A stretch of 5,939 nt of DNA from Phycisphaerales bacterium (lineage in GTDB: Bacteria; Planctomycetota; Phycisphaerae; Phycisphaerales; SM1A02). The stretch is taken from positions 1-5,939 of the forward strand of contig SLDM01000092.1 of NCBI GenBank assembly GCA_007125255.1, in the 5' to 3' direction. How positions within the stretch are numbered: position 1 is the stretch's first letter; each line of letters starts with the position of its first letter. Position numbers and translations under genes: made by a program. Positions 1-5,266 of the stretch are shown piece by piece. A model generated the notes under the pieces. It was given only the letters and a program-made list of their open reading frames with translations, did no database searches and was not told the DNA's origin.

Positions 1-1910
1 GTGAGGGTCAGATCGCGCAGATGGCGGCCCGCAGCAACGATCGTGCGCAGATCCTCGAGCGATTGCGGGGCATCGGGAATCTCCGTCTCCGGGTCGCGAT
101 GAATGCGATCGTGCGCCGCGCCACGCCGCACATCCTGGGCTTGAATGACTCGTCTGCTCCGGCGATACATGTCGGCCATCAGGGCGCTGGCTTCCGCCTC
201 GTAGCTGCGGATCGCGGCATCGAAGTCCGGCTCCACGAGCAGGGCGGCATCGTGGTCCGCGATCACGGCCAACAGGTCCAGGGGCGGGGCGGTGAGCGGA
301 TAGACGCCTCGTTGCAGGATCGCCACGTGGACCTGACGGGTCCGCATCGCTTCAATTCGTTCAATCGCCCGTGCGTCCAGGCCGCTTTCACCAAGCTGCC
401 GAAAGAACGCCGCGTCGATCGCGCGAAGCCGGTCGACATAGTCGCGCTGCACCGCGTGCATCCCTTTGACTGTTGACTGGCCGGCGTGCGGATGGGCATG
501 GTTCAGATCAACCGGCAGCGCCGCGTGCGCTTCGTCCAGCACTTCTCGATACGCTTCGCGATAGTCCCGGAATGCCGAACGCAGGCGTTCGTCCCGCGCA
601 TGAGGCAGCGCCAAAACGCGGGCGAACCGGTCCAGCTGCCGCGAGGTGATCATCTCGGGCAGAAGCCAGCGGGTCGACCAGGCCATCAACTGCGCGTATT
701 CCGACTGGTCGCGGCTTCTCTCGCGGGCGCGGCGAGAGACGTCGGTAACCCGCTCTTCGCCCAGCGCGCGATTCAGTTGCTCCTGAGCAGTCTGACGGTG
801 TTTCTCGAGTTCCGATGACAGATCGCGGCGGAGGGCGAGGTAGCTCTCGTGTGAGGGTCCCGAGAAGGGAGAGATGGGCCGGGACGCTTCAAAGCGCACG
901 CGCCCGTCGACCTGCTTTTCCCGCAGCGCTTCGATCTGACGCGTGAATTGATCCGCGATCGGCTGGACGAGCGCCCGCTCCCGGTCATCAAGATCTTCCG
1001 ATTCCATTACGCGCATCAGCATGAGGGTGAAGTAATCGCCGCCGATCAGGTACCCCTCGCTGAAGTACTGCTTGAACAGCTTCCGGCGAATGGGAAGACC
1101 GACCCTCGGATCAAGCTCGCGCGCGAAGCGGTCCAAAGTGCGCACGTACAGATGCCGTGCCATATCCGGGGGGATCTCCTCTACCTCCTGGCGCGCACGC
1201 TCTCTCGCGATTGACAGTGAGCGGTGGTGGATTCGGCGCTCGTGGTCCCGGGGGATCCCTCGCAGCTGCTCCTGAAGGATTTCGGCGGTGCGGATCGCGA
1301 CTTTGCGATTCGACGCCACGCGCCGGCGCAGCAGTTCCAGGTAGGTCTCATCGAATTCGCGCAGAATGAAGTCCCAGCCCGCGCGGTCCTGCGCGGAGAA
1401 TTCAGCATGCTTCAATGGATCGTACAGGTTCAGATGGACACCGAATCGGGCGACCGGTTCGAGGCGGGCGATCTCGCGCGCGGTGCGGATCGGTGGGAGT
1501 TTCGCCCGCTGCTCATCGGTCAGGAACGAATCAATCTCCAGCAGGAACGCTGCATCGATCTCCGCGAGCCGCTGCTGAATCTGTTCGTGCTCGCGGACTG
1601 CGCGGCGCGTCTCGGCCGGCGTCAGCGCCACCAGCCGGAAGGGATCGACCTCGAACCGTGCGTGGTAGGCCGCCATCGGACCGTCGCGCAGCACGCGATA
1701 GTCGCGCTGCGCGCTGTTCAATGCGGCGATCGCGGCAAGCTTCTGCGGGCGGCTGAGCGAGAGGAATTCGGCGCACCGCGCAACGTCATCCATGGTCAGT
1801 GGCGCGGGGAATGGAACGTCGTTCCACTGGCCGCCGACCGGTGTGGCCGACCACATGACCGCCAGTGCGGTCAGGACGATGATCCAGCGGAGAGAGGCAG
1901 GGCCGAGCAT
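1..1910 (-). CDS. Secreted alpha-helical repeat protein of unknown function (partial, C-terminus off the left edge)
   Basis: The minus-strand frame from the ATG at 1910 stays open for 636 codons to the window edge, so the stop lies outside. I do not recognise the function. Residues 1-27 look like a Sec signal peptide: an Arg at 8, a hydrophobic stretch at about 9-19, and a possible cleavage after Val25-Gly-Gly27. The mature part is almost wholly charged, Leu/Ala/Arg/Glu-rich and predicted helical, so it is probably periplasmic or exported. An LTDEQ motif at 130-134 resembles the LTxxQ motif of Spy/CpxP-type helical proteins, but the protein is far longer than those. Internal repeats are visible: IDAAF at 118-122 recurs at 498-502, and LDRFAR at 259-264 recurs at 426-431. 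A small His cluster (His471, 473, 475) sits in one unit. The start is supported by the signal peptide rather than by a Shine-Dalgarno, which is absent. The gene is divergent from the DinB-family gene. Confidence 0.85.
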   Translation of the reverse strand, partial: MLGPASLRWIIVLTALAVMWSATPVGGQWNDVPFPAPLTMDDVARCAEFLSLSRPQKLAAIAALNSAQRDYRVLRDGPMAAYHARFEVDPFRLVALTPAETRRAVREHEQIQQRLAEIDAAFLLEIDSFLTDEQRAKLPPIRTAREIARLEPVARFGVHLNLYDPLKHAEFSAQDRAGWDFILREFDETYLELLRRRVASNRKVAIRTAEILQEQLRGIPRDHERRIHHRSLSIARERARQEVEEIPPDMARHLYVRTLDRFARELDPRVGLPIRRKLFKQYFSEGYLIGGDYFTLMLMRVMESEDLDDRERALVQPIADQFTRQIEALREKQVDGRVRFEASRPISPFSGPSHESYLALRRDLSSELEKHRQTAQEQLNRALGEERVTDVSRRARERSRDQSEYAQLMAWSTRWLLPEMITSRQLDRFARVLALPHARDERLRSAFRDYREAYREVLDEAHAALPVDLNHAHPHAGQSTVKGMHAVQRDYVDRLRAIDAAFFRQLGESGLDARAIERIEAMRTRQVHVAILQRGVYPLTAPPLDLLAVIADHDAALLVEPDFDAAIRSYEAEASALMADMYRRSRRVIQAQDVRRGAAHDRIHRDPETEIPDAPQSLEDLRTIVAAGRHLRDLTL

Positions 1911-1919
1911 ACCAGCGGA

Positions 1920-1947
1920 AGTATACCGTGAAATCGAGAATGGTCGA
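1920..1947 (-). promoter_or_regulatory. Candidate sigma-70-type promoter of the secreted helical protein
   Basis: On the minus strand, TATACT at 1925-1920 matches the -10 consensus at five of six positions. TCGACC at 1947-1942 matches the -35 consensus at four of six, with a 16-base spacer. Transcription would begin at about 1912-1914, only a few bases before the ATG at 1910, which suits a leaderless message and explains the missing ribosome-binding site. A perfect inverted repeat (ATCGA, six bases, TCGAT; 1933-1948) overlaps the -35 and spacer and could be an operator. This is judged by eye only, and sigma preferences in this organism are unknown. Confidence 0.4.
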
Positions 1948-2060
1948 TATCTTATTCGCCACCGCGCCCGGCCCGGATCTGCCTCCCCGACTTCCCTCAA
2001 GGTCGTTCGCGTTCAGGCTGAGCCGACGGGTACCATGACCGGGCGGGAAACCACCATTTC

Positions 2061-2066
2061 GAGGAG
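2061..2066 (+). promoter_or_regulatory. Ribosome-binding site of the DinB-family gene
   Basis: GAGGAG lies six bases before the ATG at 2073, a good Shine-Dalgarno at normal spacing, and it fixes that start. No convincing plus-strand promoter is visible in the 1911-2072 gap. TACCAT at 2031-2036 is a weak -10 candidate without a good -35. Confidence 0.7.
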
Positions 2067-2072
2067 TTCACC

Positions 2073-2576
2073 ATGAGCGCTGCAGCGACCCTGCTTCCGG
2101 AGTTCGATCAGGAGATGGCGAGGACTCGTCGGGTGCTTGAACGCGTGCCGGATGACAAGCTGGACTGGCGGCCGCACGAGCGGTCCAACACGATCGGCTG
2201 GAACGCGAGTCACCTTGCCGAGATCCCCGGCTGGGTGGAGAACACGCTTCAGGAGCCGTTCTTCGACGCCCATCCCCCGGGCGAACCGCCGTACCGAACC
2301 GAAATCCCGGCATCACGCGACGAGGTGCTGCGCACCTTCGATGCGAACGTGTCGGTCGCCCGGAAGGCGCTCGCCAGTGTGACCAACGAACAGCTTGTCG
2401 AGATGTGGGCCTTCCGGGAACAGGGCAGGACGATCTTCGAGATGACGCGCGGCGAGACGTTCCGCACCTTCATCATCAGCCACATGATTCATCACCGCGC
2501 CATCCTGACGGTCTCCTTCCGTCTGAACGACATTCCGGTACCGGCGATCTACGGCCCCTCCGGGGACGAGTCGTAG
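2073..2576 (+). CDS. DinB/YfiT-family four-helix metal-binding protein
   Basis: This encodes 167 residues, the usual length for the DinB superfamily of four-helix-bundle proteins. Many members bind a divalent metal through three histidines and some act as thiol-dependent transferases. The sequence shows the family pattern: an N-terminal helix with a Leu-Glu-Arg-Val-Pro turn, then DWRPHERSNTIGWNASHLAEI at about 31-51 with the first ligand His47, and near the C-terminus SHMIHHRAIL with His137 and His141 spaced as H-x3-H, where HHR matches the family's usual HHRG. The triad is therefore intact. No signal peptide is seen, so it is probably cytoplasmic. The gene stands alone, divergent from the left gene and convergent with the transporter genes. 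The family is clear but the substrate cannot be read from sequence; DNA-damage induction, as for the founding member, should not be assumed. Confidence 0.9.
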   Translation: MSAAATLLPEFDQEMARTRRVLERVPDDKLDWRPHERSNTIGWNASHLAEIPGWVENTLQEPFFDAHPPGEPPYRTEIPASRDEVLRTFDANVSVARKALASVTNEQLVEMWAFREQGRTIFEMTRGETFRTFIISHMIHHRAILTVSFRLNDIPVPAIYGPSGDES

Positions 2577-2581
2577 TCGGG

Positions 2582-2672
2582 TTCGGGGTCCACTTTCGAG
2601 GGCCCATTCCAAAGGACCAATTCGAGGGACCCGTTCGAGGACCCAGTTCGAGTGTCCGGCCCGAGGACCGGC
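2582..2672. repeat. Seven tandem copies of a degenerate 13-base unit
   Basis: Starting six bases after the DinB-family stop codon, the sequence divides without gaps into seven 13-base units beginning at 2582, 2595, 2608, 2621, 2634, 2647 and 2660. The consensus is about TTCGAGGGACCCA. Column 3 (C) and column 10 (C) are invariant. Columns 1, 2, 4, 5, 6 and 7 keep the consensus base in most units. The last columns drift. Units 4 and 5 (TTCGAGGGACCCG and TTCGAGGACCCAG) are the clearest. The array fills nearly the whole convergent gap and codes for nothing evident. Its role is unknown: slippage-generated satellite, protein-binding array or transcription-stop region are all possible. Confidence 0.75.
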
Positions 2673-2673
2673 T

Positions 2674-2690
2674 CCCCGCATCAGGCGGGG
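2674..2690. other. GC-rich hairpin in the convergent gap, possible weak terminator
   Basis: CCCCGC at 2674-2679 and GCGGGG at 2685-2690 form a perfect six-base-pair stem with a five-base loop. The loop holds part of the ATPase stop codon (TGA, 2683-2681 on the minus strand). There is no T-run after it on either strand, so it is not a standard intrinsic terminator. It may still help end transcription between the converging genes. Confidence 0.35.
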
Positions 2691-3466
2691 TCAACCACCC
2701 GTCCGTGGTGCAGTTCGACGACGCGGTCGGCCCGGTCGGCAATCGAGCGATCGTGCGTGACCATCACGATCGTCAGCCCCGCGCGGTGCTGTTCGGCGAG
2801 AAGCTCGAGTATCTCCCCGCCCGTATTCTCATCGAGGTTGCCGGTCGGTTCATCCGCGAGGAGGACGCGCGGCTGATTCATCAGCGCCCGGGCGATCGCG
2901 ACGCGCTGCCGCTCCCCGCCGGAGAGTTCCTGCGGCCGGTGCTTGAGCCGGTCGCCGAGGCCGAAACTGGTGAGCAGTTCCTGTGCGCGGCGATGAATCT
3001 CACTGCGTCTGGCGTAGTAGCTGAACCGGGTCAGCCCGACCAGCGCAGGGATGAACGTGTTCTCCATCACGTTCAGCTCCGGCAGCAGGTGGTAGAACTG
3101 AAAGACAAAGCCGACCGTTCGGTTGCGGTAGAAGTTGCGTTCCGATCGTGACTGCTGATTGACCGGCTTCTCTTCAAAGTAGATCTCTCCCTTGCCGGGG
3201 TCGGGCTGATCGAGATCGCCCATCAGGTGCAGAAGGGTGCTCTTGCCACAGCCGGAGGCGCCGAGCACCGCGATCCATTCGCCCGCCTTCACCTCGATCG
3301 ACGCGCCTTTCAACACGGGGACATCGACACGCCCCATGCGGTAGGTCTTGTACACATCGTGGGCCCGGAGGATGAACTCCGTCCCGTTCGGTCCCCGGTA
3401 CGGTCCCGGGCCCGGCCGGGTGGGCGGGGCGGTTCCCGCCGGCGTGGTGCGGCCTGGTTCACTCAT
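2681..3466 (-). CDS. lolD: LolD-type ABC transporter ATP-binding protein
   Basis: This is a 261-residue ATPase that should power the permease encoded just upstream, on the cytoplasmic face of the inner membrane. All ABC motifs are present: Walker A GASGCGKST at 69-77, Q-loop Gln123 in VFQFYHLLPELN, signature LSGGERQ at 181-187, Walker B VLLADEP at 201-207 with catalytic Glu206, D-loop NLD at 210-212, and switch His238. The QFYHLLPELNVMEN stretch and the DEPTGNLD run are typical of the LolD/MacB/FtsE group. Residues 1-30 are a Pro/Gly-rich extension ahead of the usual domain start. The ATG at 3466 is preferred over one 66 bases upstream because GGAGG (3480-3476) lies nine bases before it, and the upstream start would add an Arg-rich segment inside the permease gene. 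The start overlaps the permease stop (ATGAGTGA), suggesting translational coupling. LolD is the likeliest assignment, with a MacB-like exporter ATPase the alternative. Confidence 0.93.
   Translation of the reverse strand: MSEPGRTTPAGTAPPTRPGPGPYRGPNGTEFILRAHDVYKTYRMGRVDVPVLKGASIEVKAGEWIAVLGASGCGKSTLLHLMGDLDQPDPGKGEIYFEEKPVNQQSRSERNFYRNRTVGFVFQFYHLLPELNVMENTFIPALVGLTRFSYYARRSEIHRRAQELLTSFGLGDRLKHRPQELSGGERQRVAIARALMNQPRVLLADEPTGNLDENTGGEILELLAEQHRAGLTIVMVTHDRSIADRADRVVELHHGRVVDPA
3459..3466 (-). other. Eight-base overlap between permease stop and ATPase start
   Basis: On the minus strand ATGAGTGA contains both the ATPase start ATG (3466-3464) and the permease stop TGA (3461-3459). This arrangement usually means that ribosomes finishing the permease reinitiate on the ATPase, keeping the two subunits in proportion. 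Confidence 0.85.
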
Positions 3467-5093
3467 AGCGCAGCGCCTCCACCGGATCGGTATCCGCCGC
3501 CTTCGCGGCGGGAATGAACGCCCCGAGCACACTGAAGACGATCGCGCCGATCATCGTGACGATCGCGTTGGGTACGTCAAGCGTGTTGGGGATCGCATCG
3601 AAGTAGTACACGGTCGGATCCCAGACGAGCGTGCCCCGGTGAAGCACCAGGATGAGACCGAGGCCGAGCATGCCGATCGTACCCAGCGACCAGAGCACGA
3701 TCGGCAGCATGCGTTCCCGCTTGACCGCGAGGATGGTCATCAGGAGCGAGACGGCGGCGAACCCGAAGGCGGTGACCCACGACCAGACCGGCGCATCGCG
3801 TCCGATCGCGTCGTGAATGGTGTTGACATTGCGGACGATCAGGAAGGCAAGGATGAGGCCGACGACCGATCCGAGCACGCCGATCACCAGGCCGTAGCGG
3901 AGGAAGATGAGGGAAATGCCGATGCGCGAACAACCGACGGAGCGCAGAATGCCGATGTCGCGGGTCTTTTCGTGGACGATCGCCCAGAAGATGGTCAGCA
4001 CCAGCGCCGCGCAGACCACGTAGACGATCGAGAACAGGATCCGCATGAGATCGCGTTCCTTCTCCACCGGGCCGATGAAGCGCGCCTGGACCTGCTCCCA
4101 CGTGCGGATGTTCAGCCCGAATCCCCGCGCGGACGGGAGGACGAGCAGATCGTCGCGCGCGGCGTACTCCTCGACCCACGCGTCATACAGGACGGTGACC
4201 CGGTCGCGCAGCTCGTCCGGCGAGATTCCATCCTCGGCCCGGATCAGGATCTTGGTGACGCGGGCCGGGTCGACGCCGATGACGCGGAAGGGATCGTCGG
4301 GATCCACGAGCTCCGCTTCATCCATGTGCAGCATGCGCTGGCCGATCTCCAGCGGAATCTTCACCCGAACGTCATCGATCTGGAAGACCCCGGAGACGAA
4401 CTCGTTGACCACGGGGAAGATGAAACTCTCCGGCTCGATCTGGCCGCCCACGTCGCGCAACGGGATCGTCACGAGGGTCACATCGAAGCCGGGCATCCAC
4501 CAGTAGCCGTCACCCATCGGGTGGTAGCCGCCCTCGGGCATGCGCTGGTTGGTCTCCGCGACGTGCATGCCGAGCACGATTCCCGGTCGATCGGTGCGGC
4601 TGTCGTGGAGGGCGAGGCCGTCCCGGAGAACCCGCGGGGTGAGTTGGCGGCGGATGTCCCACTCCGGGACGGTTCGTCGTTCGCGGTCATCCAGCTCCCG
4701 CCAGTGGACCGTCTCCGCGAAACCGGTCACGCGGGCGAAGCTCTCCGGCTCGACCGCCCAGAACTGCACGAACTCCGACTGTTTGCTGTCACCGGGGGGA
4801 TAGGGCATTCGCAACAGGCCGAAGCTGTCCACCATCGGCGAGGCGGCCCTCGCCTCGTCCAGCGCTTCGATCCGCTCGATCAGATCCTCGTAGTAGGGAA
4901 TACCCCGGGTCGGCAGCTCGATGACCACGTCGCCCATCAGGGTCCGGCCCGAATCGCGGACCATGTCCAGGAAGCCCGACATCACCGAGACGACGATCAT
5001 CACCAGCGCCGCGCACAACGCGACCGCACCGACCGCAATGAGCGGGATCACCCGGGAGGTCAGGTAGCGGTTCGTGAGGACAACGTGGTACAT
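3459..5093 (-). CDS. LolC/LolE-type FtsX-family ABC transporter permease
   Basis: This is a 544-residue inner-membrane permease, probably the membrane half of a lipoprotein-releasing or MacB-like complex with the adjacent ATPase. Transmembrane helix 1 is at about 15-38. A large periplasmic domain follows (about 41-345). Helices lie at about 350-373 and 396-420, and the last at 508-530. The FtsX coupling motif EKTRDIGILRSVGCSR is at 375-390, and the C-terminus PAAKAADTDPVEALRYE is the family ending. Two further hydrophobic segments (about 437-457 and 464-485), separated by the basic stretch VKRERM, sit where the family usually has a short periplasmic loop, giving six predicted helices instead of four. 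The ATG at 5093 was chosen because helix 1 begins normally after it. A longer reading from 5207 would add a Pro/Arg/Ser-rich, unlikely N-terminus. No Shine-Dalgarno is seen. A single permease implies a homodimer unless a partner lies elsewhere. Confidence 0.92.
   Translation of the reverse strand: MYHVVLTNRYLTSRVIPLIAVGAVALCAALVMIVVSVMSGFLDMVRDSGRTLMGDVVIELPTRGIPYYEDLIERIEALDEARAASPMVDSFGLLRMPYPPGDSKQSEFVQFWAVEPESFARVTGFAETVHWRELDDRERRTVPEWDIRRQLTPRVLRDGLALHDSRTDRPGIVLGMHVAETNQRMPEGGYHPMGDGYWWMPGFDVTLVTIPLRDVGGQIEPESFIFPVVNEFVSGVFQIDDVRVKIPLEIGQRMLHMDEAELVDPDDPFRVIGVDPARVTKILIRAEDGISPDELRDRVTVLYDAWVEEYAARDDLLVLPSARGFGLNIRTWEQVQARFIGPVEKERDLMRILFSIVYVVCAALVLTIFWAIVHEKTRDIGILRSVGCSRIGISLIFLRYGLVIGVLGSVVGLILAFLIVRNVNTIHDAIGRDAPVWSWVTAFGFAAVSLLMTILAVKRERMLPIVLWSLGTIGMLGLGLILVLHRGTLVWDPTVYYFDAIPNTLDVPNAIVTMIGAIVFSVLGAFIPAAKAADTDPVEALRYE
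3476..3480 (-). promoter_or_regulatory. Ribosome-binding site of the ATPase gene, inside the permease gene
   Basis: GGAGG on the minus strand lies nine bases before the ATG at 3466. It decides that start over the upstream in-frame ATG at 3532. It lies within the last codons of the permease. Confidence 0.65.
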
Positions 5094-5118
5094 GCGCGGA
5101 GAAGAAGCGGAGTGGCGG

Positions 5119-5124
5119 ATGATA
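5119..5124 (-). promoter_or_regulatory. Candidate -10 element of the permease-ATPase operon
   Basis: TATCAT on the minus strand matches the -10 consensus at five of six positions and would start transcription about 20 bases before the permease ATG at 5093. The matching -35 position (about 5142-5147) reads CCCCGC and does not resemble TTGACA. The site is therefore weak, needs an activator or another sigma factor, or is chance. If false, the permease is probably read through from nnrE. Confidence 0.28.
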
Positions 5125-5143
5125 CGGGAAACCGAAGCCGAGC

Positions 5144-5171
5144 GGGGAAGTAGGGGGCAGCGGGGCGGGGG
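5144..5171 (+). other. G-quadruplex motif upstream of the permease
   Basis: Four G-runs of 4, 5, 4 and 5 bases lie on the plus strand, separated by loops of 5 (AAGTA), 4 (CAGC) and 1 (C) bases. This is a canonical intramolecular quadruplex motif. The G-rich strand is the template for the permease-ATPase operon, and the motif ends 51 bases before the permease start. Whether it folds or matters in the cell cannot be told from sequence. Confidence 0.6.
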
Positions 5172-5190
5172 CAGTTGAGCAGAGGTGGCC

Positions 5191-5211
5191 GAGCGTGGCC
5201 CGGCCACGCCC
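5191..5211 (-). terminator. Stable hairpin after nnrE, possible terminator without a T-run
   Basis: GCGTGGC and GCCACGC (5193-5209) form a perfect seven-base-pair stem with a three-base loop. On the minus strand the stem extends to nine pairs with one G-U pair (5191-5211). It begins 55 bases after the nnrE stop, in the 173-base gap before the permease. No T-run follows in the direction of transcription, so it may be a U-tract-less terminator, an mRNA-stabilising hairpin, or chance in GC-rich DNA. Confidence 0.35.
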
Positions 5212-5266
5212 CGCTGCGCTTTTCAACCCCATCGACCGTCCCGGCCGGCGGGCCGAAAATCGGAGC

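Noticed and set aside
1224..1931. Plus-strand open frame of 235 codons
   Set aside because: It is antisense to the long minus-strand frame with a signal peptide and repeat structure. The composition is shadow-like and there is no ribosome-binding site or motif. The same holds for the other plus-strand frames between 21 and 1756.
1911..2072. A small gene or RNA in the divergent gap
   Set aside because: I see only promoter-like elements and the DinB-family ribosome-binding site. There is no short frame with a good start context and no RNA-like structure.
2582..2672. 13-base repeats as a CRISPR array
   Set aside because: The units are contiguous, with no spacers, shorter than CRISPR repeats, and no cas gene is nearby.
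2405..3151. Plus-strand open frame of 248 codons crossing the DinB-family gene end, the 13-base repeat and the ATPase gene
   Set aside because: It overlaps two confidently identified genes and its translation follows no protein-like pattern.
3467..3532. Upstream ATG (3532) as the start of the ATPase
   Set aside because: The extra 22 residues are Arg/Pro-rich and encoded wholly inside the permease C-terminus, whereas the ATG at 3466 has GGAGG nine bases before it and a stop-start overlap.
3348..5153. Plus-strand open frame of 601 codons opposite the permease and part of the ATPase gene
   Set aside because: It is antisense to a clear FtsX permease and a clear ABC ATPase. Its product is an Asp/Arg/His/Glu-rich string with no domain or hydrophobic pattern, as expected when a GC-rich gene is read on the opposite strand.
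5094..5207. Upstream ATG (5207) as the start of the permease
   Set aside because: It would add 38 Pro/Arg/Ser-rich residues encoded across the G-quadruplex motif and hairpin. Family members begin just before helix 1, as the ATG at 5093 does.
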